The position numbers were made by a program, and so were the translations under genes. Of a stretch of 64,000 nt of DNA, positions 1-12,399 are shown piece after piece. The notes beneath the pieces are model-generated. The model made no database searches. It worked only from the letters and a program-made list of their open reading frames with translations, and was not told the origin of the DNA. The DNA lies in contig CM031616.1 in NCBI GenBank assembly GCA_018398815.1, positions 75,403,369 to 75,467,368 of the forward strand, in the 5' to 3' direction. The stretch comes from Conus ventricosus. Taxonomy: Eukaryota > Mollusca > Gastropoda > Neogastropoda > Conidae. Numbering within the stretch: the first letter of the stretch is position 1; each line of letters opens with the position of its first letter.

Positions 1-860
1 CACACCACTCTTCCCTGCTTTCTGTGGAAGACGTGCACCCACCATGTTGTATGGCCACACACCACTCTTCCCTGCTTTCTGTGGAAGACGTACACCCACC
101 ATGCTGTGTGGCCACACATCAAACTTCTCTGCTTTCTGTGGAAGAAGTACAGCCACCATGTTGTGTGGCCACACACCACTCTTCCCTGCTTTCTGTGGAA
201 GACGTACACCCACCATGTTCTGTGGCCACACATCACTCTTCCCTGCTTTCTGTGGAAGAAGTACAGCCACCATGTTGTGTGGCCACACACCACTCTTCCC
301 TGCTTTCTGTGGAAGACGTACACCCACCATGTTCTGTGGCCACACATCAGTCTTCCCTGCTTTCTGTGGAAGACGTACACCCACCATGTTGTGTGGCCAC
401 ACACCACTCTTCCCTGCTTTCTGTGGAAGACGTACACCCACCATGTTCTGTGGCCACACATCACTCTTCCCTGCTTTCTGTGGAAGACGTACACCCATCA
501 TGTATGGCCACACACCACTCTTCCCTGCTTTCTGTGGAAGACGTACACCCACCATGTTGTGTGGCCACACAGCACTCTTTTCTGCTTTCTGTGGAAGACG
601 TACACCCACCATGTATGGCCACACACCACTCTTCCCTGCTTTCTGTGGAAGAAGTACAGCCACCATGTTGTGTGGCCACACACCACTCTACCCTGCTTTC
701 TGTGGAAGACGTACACCCATCATGTTGTGTGGCCACACACCACTCTTCCCTGCTTTCTGTGGAAGACGTACATCTCCACACCATGTGGTGTGGCCACACA
801 CCACTCTTCCCTGCATTCTGTGGAAGACGTGCACCTCCACACCATGTGGTGTGGCCACAC
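1..860. repeat. 57-bp minisatellite, about 15 copies
   Basis: Tandem units of 57 bp, with a few shortened copies. Each contains the blocks CACTCTTCCCTGCTTTCTGT, GGAAGACGTACACCCACCAT and GTTGTGTGGCCACAC. Two main variants alternate irregularly (GACGTACACCC and GAAGTACAGCC). Because 57 is divisible by 3 and the unit lacks stops in several frames, long open frames run through it on both strands. These read as 19-residue peptide repeats and are most simply a by-product of the array. The array starts before the window. Confidence 0.95.
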
Positions 861-3800
861 TGGGACTGTCCATGTCCTGTAGTCACACATTGCACTATAG
901 TGGACTGTCCATGTCCTGTAGTCACACGCAGCACTATGGTGGACTGTCCATGTCCTGTAGTCACACACTGCACTATGGTGGACTGTCCATGTCCTGTAGT
1001 CACACACTGCACTATGGTGGACTGTCCATGTCCTGTAGTCACACACTGCTCTATGGTGGACTGTCCATATCACAATGTAGTGACACAGTGCAATATGGTG
1101 GGCTGTCCATGTCATGTAGTCACACACTGCACTATGGTGACTGTCCATGTCCTGTAGTCACACACTGCACTATGGTGGACTGTCCATGTCCTGTAGTCAC
1201 ACACTGCACTATGGTGGACTGTCCATGTCCTGTAGTCACACACTGCACTATGATGGACTGTCCATGTCCTGTAGTCACACAGTGCACTATGGTGGACTGT
1301 CCATGTCCTGTAGTCACACACTGCACTATGGTGGACTGTCCATGTCCTGTAGTCACACACTGCACTATGGTGGACTGTCCATGTCCTGTAGTCACACAGT
1401 GCACTATGGTGGACTGTCCATGTCCTGTGGTCACACACTGCACGATGGTGGACTGTCCATATCACACTGTAGTCACACACTGCACTATGGTGGACTGTCC
1501 ATGTCAGCCTGTAGTCACACACTGCACTATGGTGGACTGTCCATATCACACTGTAGTCACACACTGCACTATGGTGGACTGTCCATGTCAGCCTGTAGTC
1601 ACACACTGCACTATGGTGGACTGTCCATGTCAGCCTGTAGTCACACACTGCACTATGGTGGACTGTCCATGTCACACTGTAGTCACACACTGCACTATGG
1701 TGGACTATCCATGTCCTGTAGTCACACACTGCACTATGGTGGACTGTCCATGTCATGTAGTCACACACTGCACTATGGTGGACTGTCCATGTCCTGTAGT
1801 CACACACTGCACTATGGTGGACTGTCCATGTCCTGTAGTCACACACTGCACTATGGTGCACTGTCCATGTCCTGTAGTCACACACTGCACTATGGTGGAC
1901 TGTCCATGTCCTGTAGTCACACACTGCACTATGGTGGACTGTCCATGTCCTGTAGTCACACACTGCACTATGGTGGACTGTCCATGTCCTGTAGTCACAC
2001 ACTGCACTATGATGGACTGTGCATGTTCTGTAGTCACACACTGCACTATGATGGACTGTCCATGTCCTGTAGTCACACACTGCACTATGATGGACTGTCC
2101 ATGTCCTGTAGTCACACACTGCACTATGGTGGACTGTCCATGTCCTGTAGTCACACAGAGCACTATGGTGGACTGTCCATGTCCTGTAGTCACACAGTGC
2201 ACTATGGTGGACTGTCCATGTACTGTAGTCACACACTGCACTATGGTGGACTGTCCATGTCCTGTAGTCACACACTGCACTATGGTGGACTGTCCATGTC
2301 CTGTAGTCACACACTGCATTATGATCGACTGTCCATGTCCTGTAGTCACACACTGCACTATGATGGGACTGTCCATGTCCTGTAGTCACACACTGCACTA
2401 TGGTGGACTGTCCATGTCATGTAGTCACACACTGCACTATGATGGACTGTCCATATTCACAATGTAGTGACACAGTGCACTATGGTGGACTGTCCATGTC
2501 AGCCTGTAGTCACACACTGCACTATGGTGGACTGTCCATGTCCTGTAGTCACACACTGCAGTATGGTGGACTGTCCATGTCCTGTAGTCACACACTGCAC
2601 TATGGTGGACTGTCCATGTCCTGTAGTCACACACTGCACTATGGTGCACTGTCCATGTCCTGTAGTCACACACTGCACTATGGTGGACTGTCCATGTCCT
2701 GTAGTCACACACTGCACTATGGTGGACTGTCCATGTCCTGTAGTCACACACTGCACTATGGTGGACTGTCCATGTCCTGTAGTCACACACTGCACTATGA
2801 TGGACTGTCCATGTCCCTGTAGTCACACACTGCACTATGATGGACTGTCCATGTCATGTAGTCACACACTGCACTATGATGGACTGTCCATATCACAATG
2901 TAGTGACACAGTGCACTATGGTGGACTGTCCATGTCCTGTAGTCACACACTGCACTATGGTGGACTGTCCATGTCATGTAGTCACACACTGCACTATGAT
3001 GGACTGTCCATATCACAATGTAGTGACACAGTGCACTATGGTGGACTGTCCATGTCCTGTAGTCACACACTGCATTATGATGGACTGTCCATGTCCTGTA
3101 GTCACACACTGCACTATGATGGACTGTCCATGTACTGTAGTCACACACTGCACTATGATGGACTGTCCATGTCCTGTAGTCACACACTGCACTATGGTGG
3201 ACTGTCCATGTCATGTAGTCACACACTGCACTATGATGGACTGTCCATGTACTGTAGTCACACACTGCACTATGGTGGACTGTCCATGTCCTGTAGTCAC
3301 ACACTGCACTATGGTGGACTGTCCATGTCATGTAGTCACACACTGCACTATGATGGACTGTCCATATCACAATGTAGTGACACAGTGCACTATGGTGAAC
3401 TGTCCATGTCCTGTAGTCACACACTGCACTATGGTGGACTGTCCATGTCCTGTAGTCACACACTGCAGTATGGTGGACTGTCTATGTCCTGTGGTTACAC
3501 ACTGCACTATGGTGGACTGTCTATATCACACTGCAGTCACACAATGCAGTATGGTGGACTGTCCATGTCCTGTAGTCACACACTGCACTATCGTGGACTG
3601 TCTATATCACACTGCAGTCACACACTGCACTATGGTGGACTGTCCATGTCCTGTAGTCACACACTGCACTATGGTGGACTGTCTATATCACACTGCAGTC
3701 ACACACTGCAGTATGGTGGACTGTCCATGTCCTGTAGTCACACACTGCACTATGGTGGACATTCTATGTCCTGTGGTCACACACTGCACTATGGTGGACT

Positions 3801-4060
3801 GTCCATATCACACTGCAGTCACACACTTCACTATGGTGGACTGTCCGTGTCCTGTAGTCACACACTGCACTATGGTGGACTGTCCATATCACACTGCAGT
3901 CACACACCGCACTATGGTGGACTGTCCATGTCGTGTAGTCACACACTGCACTATGGTGGACTGTCCATGTCCTGTAGTCACACACTGCACTACGGTGGAC
4001 TGTCCATGTCGTGTAGTCACACATTGCACTATCGTGGACTGTCCATGTCCTGTGGTCACT
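861..4060. repeat. 39-bp minisatellite, about 80 copies
   Basis: Tandem units of 39 bp built from GGACTGTCCATGTCCTGTAG and TCACACACTGCACTATGGT. Variants of 42 bp carry ATATCACAATGTAGTGACAC, ATATCACACTGTAG or ATGTCAGCCTGTAG. Variant units are interspersed and locally clustered, for example ATATCACACTGCAG copies between 3520 and 3900, which suggests local amplification. All lengths are multiples of three, so open frames of hundreds of codons run through on both strands. No start context, splice signal or non-repetitive domain supports a gene. Confidence 0.95.
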
Positions 4061-4354
4061 AGGGGTGTCACCATTGTCTGGTCTCCAGGCCACACTGAGT
4101 GAAGGTCTAACTCTGCAGTCAACGACTGTGACCCCCTTCCCCGGAAGGACCGTCAACTACAGGCTGCAGATACTGACAGGCAGTGGTCACTGACCGGAGA
4201 GGAGCGTCAGAGTAGCGCCTGCAGCATCGTCGTCATTAAAGTGTTAGACTTGGTTTGTTTGTTGTGTGGTGAATAATGAGGAGGGTGTTTTATAGTTTCG
4301 GTTTGATCTCAGACAAGCATGCTTCTCTGTCTCTGTGAAGATGACAATGCTTTT
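4061..4354. other. Unique spacer, no gene seen
   Basis: Non-repetitive sequence between the 39-bp array and the CT microsatellite. No domain, splice pair or RNA gene was recognised. Confidence 0.6.
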
Positions 4355-4705
<351 letters not shown>

Positions 4706-5764
4706 ACAAACAACTTGTTCATCCCACCAGGACAGTGACTTGTAAGTGAAGAAGACACACAGACGTCTGTCCTTGGTCACAGCATTCTGTCCTTTACGCC
4801 ACACCGTCTGTCCGTCTGTCTGTCTGTCTGTACCAAGGCCGAGCATTGTGAAACAACAGTTGTGGCTTAAAATAGCGCAGTTTGCAAATAGCTGGAGGCC
4901 AGATAGCGCTGTGTGACATCCAAATGTCACTGCCGTCGTCTGATACTCTACGGCTGCATTCAGACTCCTCTCCCCCGCCCAGGCTTACGTTTGTCTGGCA
5001 CTCTTCTGGAAATACCAGACCTTACTTCATCAGACGGAACTTGTTTTGTGTCTTTGCCATAACAGTGCACAACTTCCCCACCACCCACACACTCCTTTAC
5101 CCCCCCCCCCCCACCTCTCCGCCCTCCCCCTCCCTCAGTTTCCACCCCCACCCCCTCCCCTTACTCCCATGACAGCAGGCTTACCACTCTTCAGAGAATT
5201 CCTTGCGGCGTGGGAGTGATACCACTTAGGACTTGAAGACAGAAGAGGATGTTATTTGTTGTTGATACTGTTGTTTCTGTTGATGTCTGTTCTCCTGTTT
5301 CTGTTTGTCAATGGCGATGGGTGAAGGTGAGCACTGTGACGATGACGCTACCAGTTCCTTTCTCATCCCAGACTACAAAGCAGGCCCATACCCTGTGCTC
5401 TTCTTTCTGTGCCGGCTCTGCCAATGTGCTCAGAACAGAATTGACGATGACAGAGAAACAGCAAACTGGCCTACTGGTATTAAAGCCACTGCTGCTGCGT
5501 TGGGTAGCACTTCTCCTCTTGTTGCTGTCTGCATAAAGAACACTGCTTCTGCTGCTAATACTACAAAGGCCACTTATATTACTGTTAGCACTACTACTGC
5601 TACCGCTGTTACTGATGCTGCTTTTGTTAGTACTACTTCTGCTGCTGCTGCTACTGCTACTACTACTACTACTATACTATTGATACAAATACTGCTGTTG
5701 CTGCTGCTACTGCTACAATGTCTACTTGTACCATATCATTGCCATGATGCTGATGCTGCCACTG
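4706..5764. other. Mostly unique spacer with CTA/CTG-rich end
   Basis: No gene is supported. 5095-5165 is C-rich. From about 5550 the sequence becomes a degenerate CTA/CTG trinucleotide tract (ACTACTGCTACTGCTG) that yields a chance open frame of threonine, alanine and leucine runs. Confidence 0.6.
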
Positions 5765-7245
5765 TCAATACTACTGACATACTATAACATTAGGCTATGT
5801 GACTGTCACTGTCATTACTACTGACATACTATAACATTAGGCTATGTGACTGTCACTGTCATTACTACTGACAAACTATAACATTAGGCCATGTGACTGT
5901 CACTGTCATTACTACTGACATACTGTAACGTTAGGCTATGTTCTCACTGTCATTACTATTGACATACAATAGCATTAGGCTATGTGAATGTCACCATCAT
6001 TACTACTGACATACTATAACATTGGGCTATGTGACTGTCACTGTCATTACTACTGACATACTATAGCATTAGGCTATGTTGTCACTATCATTACTACTGA
6101 CATACTATAACATTAGGCTATGTTGTCACTATCATTACTACTGACACACTATAACATTAGGCTTTGTGACTGCCACTATCATTACCACTGACATACTATA
6201 TCATTAGGCTATGTGACTGTCACTATCATTACTACTGACATACTATAACATTAGGCTATGTGGCTGCCATTATCATTACCACTGACATACTATAACATTA
6301 GGCTATGTGACTGCCATTATCATTTCTACTGACATACTATAACCTTAGGCTATGTGGCTACCACTATCATTACTACTGACATACTATAGCATTAGGCTAT
6401 GTGACTGTCACTATCATTACTATTGACATACATAACATTGGGCTATCTGACTGCCACAATCATAACTACTGACATACTATAACATTTGGTTATCTGACTG
6501 CCACTATCATTACTATTGACATACATAACATTGGGCTATGTGACTGCCATTACATTACTACTGACATACTATAACATCAGGCTATCTGACTGCACTATCA
6601 TTACTACTGACATACTATAACATTAGGCTATGTGACTGTCGCCATCATAAACTACTGACATACAATAACATTAGGCTATGCTGTCACTATCATAACTACT
6701 GACGTACTATTACATTAGGCTATGTGACTGTCACCATCATTGCCACTGACATACTATAACATTATGATATGTGACTGTCACTTTCATTACTACTGACATA
6801 CTATAGCATTAGGCTATGCTGTCACTATCATAACTACTGACATACTTTAACATAGGCTATGTTGTCACTATCATTACTACTGACATACTATAACATTATG
6901 ATATGTGACTGTCACTTTCATTACTACTGACATACCATAACATTAGGCTATGCTGTCACTATCATTACTACTGACATACTTTAACATAGGCTATGTTGTC
7001 ACTGTCATTACTACTGACATACTTTAACATTAGGCTATGCTGGCACTATCATTACTGCTGACATACTATAACATTAGGCTATGTTGTTACTATCAATACT
7101 ACTGATATACTATGACATTAGGCTATGCTGTCACTATCATTACTACTGACATACTGTACCATTAGGCTATCTGACAGTCACTAGCATTACTACTGGCATA
7201 CTATAACATTATGATATGTGACTGTCACCATAAGGCTATACTGTC
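5765..7245. repeat. 47-bp minisatellite, left part
   Basis: Units of about 47 bp contain ACTACTGACATACTATAACA and TTAGGCTATGTGACTGTCAC followed by TATCATT. A shortened form of about 43 bp has GCTATGTTGTCACTATCATT. Roughly 32 copies precede the retrotransposon. The array resumes after 15528, so the element split one array. Confidence 0.95.
7241..7245. repeat. Target-site duplication, left copy (CTGTC)
   Basis: The five bases CTGTC immediately precede the TG of the left LTR and recur at 15529-15533 immediately after the CA of the right LTR. Ty3/gypsy integrases usually make 4-6 bp duplications. Confidence 0.8.
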
Positions 7246-8744
7246 TGTCAACCTCGGTGTAATGTCAGTGGAGGAAGGACTAGCGCACAGCCCAAACACA
7301 CTCACAGTTGTTTACAATCTCATTCATATATCATGCATTCGTCACATCAAACCACTAGTAAAGTCTATAACTTTACTACACATGTTCATAAACGAAACAT
7401 CAATGCATATGGAATCAAATGAAATAAAACATTCTCTCTTTCCTGAACTTCACAAAATCATTTATCTAAAACATCATTAACTAACCCGGGGTATAAACAG
7501 ATTTCTACTTTCCCTGGCCAGGTGATCTTAACTATTCACAAATCACTGTCTTTTCTTTCTTTTCTTTTTCTTTTCACGGTCACTTTCCCACAACACGACA
7601 CAGCTGCTGGCACTGGTGTTGGTCTGATGGCGCCTTTCAGGTGAGACTTTTGGGCGTTGGCCCTGGGGTTCGCTTGGCGAAGTGACGCTGCCAGGTATGA
7701 GGTCGAACCCCCGGTTAGGATAGAACAGTGACTAAAACCCATCGACTGTTCTCCTTTCTTTCTTCCTGCATTAACGCATTGCACTCTCCTCTCTCTCTCT
7801 TCTATTCTGCTCTTATCAAATGGACATGGTTGCTTTTCTTTTCTTTTTTTTTTTTTCTTTCTTTCTTTTCTTCTTCATTAGTTAGCAACTCTCTCTCTCT
7901 CCCCCACACTCTCCTCATTCCTTCCTCTGCAGACTATCTCATGCTAATCTCTCAACTTGGTTCTCTTCTCTCCTCCCCTCATCTCTCTGCTTTTCTCTCC
8001 TCAGAGATTACACTCAGACCCTCTCTCCTCTGTCTCTCGTTCGTTTCTCCCCCTCGTTCTGCTCTTCATCTCCCTCCTTTTCTCTCCTGCAGAGACTATA
8101 CCCAGAACCTCCTCATCTCCTCTCCCCTGTTCGTTCTCCTCTCCCTGCCTCCTGTAGGCGGAGCCTACTCCCCCGAACTTCTCCCTCTCTCTCCTGTCTG
8201 TTCGTTTTCCTCCTTCTCTCGTTCTCTCACTCTCACACCCTTCTTATTCGTTCCGATCTGTCCAAAAAGGGCGATACCTTTGGTCAGTATTTTTACCGCC
8301 TCGTCCCCGAAGTTATCTCCCTCTAATTCCATTGGATGTTCAAACCCATGCCAGTCATGCCTACAACGCCTTACTCTCTGTGGGGGTCAATTGTCTTTTA
8401 AATTGATTAGCTAGATTTCACCCCCACCACACACTACCTTCTCCCCTTCCCTACTTAACTGGCGCCGTGTGCTTAAGTCGTGGCAGGGTCAGTGTAAATT
8501 GGCCAGATGAGTCTGAGCCAGGCGCTACGACTCGTCGCTAGACATCGAGGCGTCGGCCCAAAGCTGTTTAGCCCGAAATAGCCGGGACAGACCGTCTTCC
8601 TGAAGCCTCTCCGCTAAGCTTAATTGGCCGGACCCGACCCATGGCCCGTCTATCTGACGCCTAGAATGTTTGAGTTGAAGTTTATGTCCAAAAAATTGGC
8701 TGGCGACTCCCCAAGTTGGGTTGTTTCATTTTTTGTCCGTGAAA
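7246..8744 (-). repeat. 3' LTR of the gypsy element
   Basis: On the plus strand it begins TGTCAACCTCGGTGTAATGT and ends near TTGTCCGTGAAA, where the partner LTR ends GTGACA. The last bases have therefore mutated from CA to AA. The middle (about 7745-8240) is pyrimidine-rich on the plus strand. Length equals the other LTR. Open frames in it are compositional and not supported as genes. Confidence 0.9.
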
Positions 8745-8760
8745 ATTTTCCCCCTTCCCA
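8745..8760 (-). promoter_or_regulatory. Polypurine tract
   Basis: The plus strand reads TTTTCCCCCTTCCC directly inside the left LTR, that is GGGAAGGGGGAAAA on the coding strand just before the 3' LTR. This is the expected place for the primer of plus-strand DNA synthesis. Confidence 0.75.
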
Positions 8761-9320
8761 AAAGACCATCTCCGAAATTGTCTCAAAACAACGGTACAAA
8801 AAACAACAACCGAATTTGCTGACACACAGCTACACGTGCAAATTTTTTAAAATACTTTACAACCAACGGTTTATAAGTTAAAATACATCTTTAGTGAATA
8901 CCACTCCAATGAGTTTCATTGACGTGCGCTCTTGCGTTATTTCAACTCATTTTATAACGACCTCTGTGCGCACTTATGCGTTTCCCCTACCTCGGATTTG
9001 CCATATCTTCTCTTCACAATTTTATGAAAAGCACAATATAATATGATCACGATCCATGACACTTCCTGAGAATCTCCATCCTCACTTATTGCAAATAATG
9101 CATCACTACACAAGCGACTGTATGCTCCAAGCATAACTACATTCACATGAACAATCACAAAGAAATTATGAACAAGTCCCCACACAAAAATAATATGAAC
9201 CATAGCCAACGGGGAATGGACCCATATCCAATCAAACATAACTGTCATCAACACATATTATCAAAAAGCACCCCGGATATGACTGACTTTCCTCGGGTTG
9301 CAGCTTGCTAGACTACACGA
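8761..9320 (-). other. 3' untranslated part of the retrotransposon
   Basis: Between the RNase H region and the polypurine tract. A 100-codon minus-strand frame (9254-8952) rich in hydrophobic residues is present. It has no recognisable domain, and I do not call it an envelope gene. Confidence 0.5.
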
Positions 9321-9321
9321 C

Positions 9322-9700
9322 TTAAATAGTCAGCTCCGACATTCTGTCGACCGGGAATGTACTGCACTCGGTACCTGTAGGCTGCAGTGCCATTGCCCAA
9401 CGCAGAACCCTGCTGTTTTTCAGCGTGCCTCCTGCGGAATTTGAGTGTTGGTGATCTGTCTCTATCACGAACTTTTTCCCCCATACAAGTATTTGGGGAA
9501 CTTCTGCACGGCCCACACGACAGCTAAACACTCCTTCTCCACCGTTGCGTACCCTTCTTCACACTTTGTCAACTCCTGCTAGCATATCTCACGGGAAACC
9601 TCGACCTTTTCATGCCCTGCAACAATACTCACCTATCCCACCACCTGATGCACCCTGTCCGCAACAAAAATGGTTTGGACATATCTGGTAGCTTCAAGAT
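9322..9700 (-). pseudogene. RNase H domain of gypsy Pol (broken)
   Basis: Minus-strand frames carry short motifs typical of the Ty3/gypsy RNase H: a [14 protein letters not shown] block (about 9500-9440) followed by a segment ending in RVLRWAMALQ. Upstream near 9530-9570 a second frame reads [14 protein letters not shown]. These pieces are in different frames. The domain would remove the RNA strand during reverse transcription in the virus-like particle. It lies last in the polyprotein, after RT. Confidence 0.8.
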
Positions 9701-9794
9701 GGGGCGGGAACCTAGTTTTTCAACACCGTCTGCAGTGCTTGCTCTGCAGCGTCTGACCATTCAAACCACTGCCGGTTTCCCTGCCTTGACCAAA

Positions 9795-10560
9795 TCACTG
9801 AGAGGACTCGTGATTGCAGCAAAATTTGGGAAAAAACTCCCTATAGAACCCAATAAAACCTAGCAGACTCCTGACTTCTGTTTTGGTCTTTGGTCTCTCT
9901 GAATTCATCATCTTCTCCACCTTCCTCTTTCCGGCTGCTTTGTGTCGCCTCCGACAACAAAACCTAGGAACCCCAGGCTTGGAAAACCAACCTGGCACTT
10001 TGTTGGTCTGGCTGTGAGATTGGCTTGTCTCAACCTCTCTAAAACTGCTCCTAGCTCCCTCATATGCCCTCCCATGTCTCGGATCTATCAGAAATGTCAT
10101 CCATGAAATTCACAACACCTTCCAATCCCGTCAATAGCTTCCTCATCATCCGAGAGAAGACTGCAGGTGCGTTGACCATCCCAAAAGGGAGACCGCCACG
10201 GTATAGCCCCATAGGAGTGGAGAATGCTGTGACTTCCTTTGATCCTCACTCAGGGCTATTTGCCAGTAACCCTTGCTCAATTTTATCCTGGTGAAATACT
10301 GGCTCTTTGCTTGTGACGATCTGACGAAACAGGTCTTCCATGTTTGGTATGCCTCTGCATCGACCTTGTGACACTGTTCAGACGTCTAAAGTCGACACAG
10401 AACGATGCTCACCTGACTTTTCCTCACTAAGACGACGGGTGCACTATATATGATTTGGACGGTTCAATCACCCAAGGCCAACATTTTTTCTACCTCCTCC
10501 TCGATCACTTGCTTGGGGGCATATGGGATCGGGTAGGCTTTCACATGTACGGGTTTCGTG
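9795..10560 (-). pseudogene. Reverse transcriptase domain of gypsy Pol (broken)
   Basis: Reading the minus strand from about 10560 downwards, RT blocks appear in order. A VVLVRKK-type block lies near 10440, followed by a VDFRRLN block. A DLSKGYWQI-like block is near 10280 and an FMDD catalytic box at about 10110-10096. The RT-RNase H connection SLLGFIGFYREFFP is near 9855-9815. The blocks are distributed over different frames. Spacing fits a normal gypsy RT, and the order relative to integrase is the unusual feature. Confidence 0.88.
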
Positions 10561-10857
10561 ATGTCAACTCCAACCGTACATGTCTCTAGAGTTGTCCTGC
10601 CTGGTTTATCAGTCAGGGACGCCCTATACTGTTCTAGGAGCCCCCAACTTCCTCCTGTCTCCTACTGTCTAGCCCTTCATACAGTGACACATCCCTGTAT
10701 GATTTCTTCCCCGGGAAACTCAGGCAACAAAATCTCTCCTTCTTCTGCTGGGTCTCCCTCACCTCCATCAATGATTGCTGCTGCGCCTATGTGCTGACTC
10801 TCCACGCTGAATATATTTGCGGAGAAAATTTGCATGGAAAAGTTTTGATTTCCCTTT

Positions 10858-11830
10858 CACATCGATTCGGTAGCCTGATCTACCTTTTCAATGATGGTGA
10901 ATGGTCCTTCCAATGCATCAGCAGCTGTTGTGATCCGGGAAGCAGTAACGGACCTGATCTCCCACCTTGGGGAATTGCTTCCTCACCTTCCTGTCATACT
11001 GCTTTTCGGGACACCCTACCTCCTGAAAAACTCTCCCTTGCGACCTTACATGTCTCCTCGAGCCTTTGCGTAAGTCTACCACATACGATATGGTGTTTTG
11101 ACTTCTTTTCGGACTCCTGTTTCTCCGACCACAGCTCTTTGAGAATTTCAACACCGTCCCCGAACGTCGCCCATACAGCAGCTCAAATGGCGAAAAGCCT
11201 GTGCTTTCCTAGGGCTTCCCTGTAGGCAAACAGTGCCGCTGGAATGTAGCGGTCCCAACTCTGGCCTTTCCTCACAGAGCTTCTTTAAGATGCCCCTTTA
11301 GCACACCGTTGAATCTTTCCACCAAGCCATTGCATTGTGATGGTATGGGGTAGTGAGCAGCTGTGTGATCCCTAGCAGCCTTTGACCTCCCTCATCACGC
11401 CTGAGGTAACTGTGACCCCCTGTCACTGAGAATTTGTGCTGCACACCCACGCGAGAGAAGATGTCTACCAGCCCCATCAGCGACCTGTTGCTATCTACGC
11501 CTTTCAATGCAACCGCTTTTGGTATCTGGTCGCGTAGTCCACCACGTCAACACATACCTGTGCCCACCTTTGGAACAGGGCGCGATTTGGGCCAATCAGA
11601 TCAACAGCCACCCCCTGAATGGTGTGTCAATTAAAGGAGGCTGTTTAAGAGCGCCTTCCCCTTCACCCCTCTGTGGCTGACCTTTGACACAAAGTCACAT
11701 GACATCAGAAACGCTTGTGTCTGCCCTTGCTCCTGGCCAATGAAATCATCAAAGATTCGGTCAGCTGTTTTGCTGGTGCCGAGATGACCCGCCATGAGCG
11801 ATTCGTGACCCACTGACATGACAGTGTCAC
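10858..11830 (-). pseudogene. Integrase domain of gypsy Pol (broken)
   Basis: The zinc-binding part HESLMAGHLGTSKTADRI lies at about 11810-11755 and is followed by an SCD segment. The catalytic-core first aspartate is in VAVDLIGP (about 11612-11589). The second is in LSDRGSQ near 11430-11410, and the glutamate is in NGLVERFNG (about 11332-11306). A C-terminal segment with YDRKVRKQFPKVGDQV lies near 11010-10950. These occur in three frames, so the gene is broken. Integrase inserts the DNA copy into the host genome. It follows the protease and precedes RT on the minus strand, the reverse of the standard Ty3/gypsy order. Confidence 0.88.
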
Positions 11831-12149
11831 GATAACCTGCTGGTAACCTCTAACTGATGGTCACCTTAAACCCGTCTTCCCCTGGTGAACACTCGGTACA
11901 ACAGCCCGCCTTTCACAAGAAACTCTGTCTCACCTCCTCTAACCTCCTGTTTCTCTCCACCTCTTGCCAAACTCCCAGACTTCACGAGCGAAGGGTCTTG
12001 TTCCTGCGCTGCTCTAAACTCATCAGGCGACACATCTATGCCTGACTTCCTTGCCGGAACGAATAACGGTTTATCAACCTTTTCCTCTCTTGCTCCGTGT
12101 CTGAACTGCTGCCCCTGTAGCAGTCAACAACTCAGTCCCCTGGATCCCT

Positions 12150-12375
12150 TGCCCCCGGAATATTTCCAATGATCAAATCATGAAGGGGGTTTTTTCCATC
12201 ACCAACGCAGACAACTCGCCTGAGAAGTAAGGGGGACGTACTTCTATCTTTCAACTGGAAACTCCCTCCAGGCCATCGATTAGAGTACAGTCTGGATTTG
12301 CCCTGTCAAATCCCCTTCTCGACCACGTTTTTTCGTACTACCCGCATGAACAACCAGTGTCTCGTAACACTTCAC
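12150..12375 (-). pseudogene. Aspartic protease domain of gypsy Pol (broken)
   Basis: A minus-strand DTGCS active-site motif lies at 12361-12347 and an LHDLIIGN segment near 12190-12167, the two hallmark ends of a retropepsin. The intervening reading frame is disrupted. The protease would cut Gag and Pol. Its place between the Gag zinc knuckle and integrase fits a Gag-PR-IN-RT-RH polyprotein. Confidence 0.75.
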
Positions 12376-12399
12376 CCTCTGCTGGCCAATCCACCCTTC

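Noticed and set aside
1..4060. CRISPR array
   Set aside because: Repeats are directly abutting without unique spacers and the sequence is eukaryotic; these are minisatellites.
5305..5787. 160-codon plus-strand open frame
   Set aside because: Its second half is CTA/CTG trinucleotide repeat translated as Thr, Ala and Leu runs. No domain or splice support.
8952..9254. Possible envelope-like gene after RNase H
   Set aside because: Only 100 codons, hydrophobic by composition, with no signal peptide, cysteine pattern or splice site I could support.
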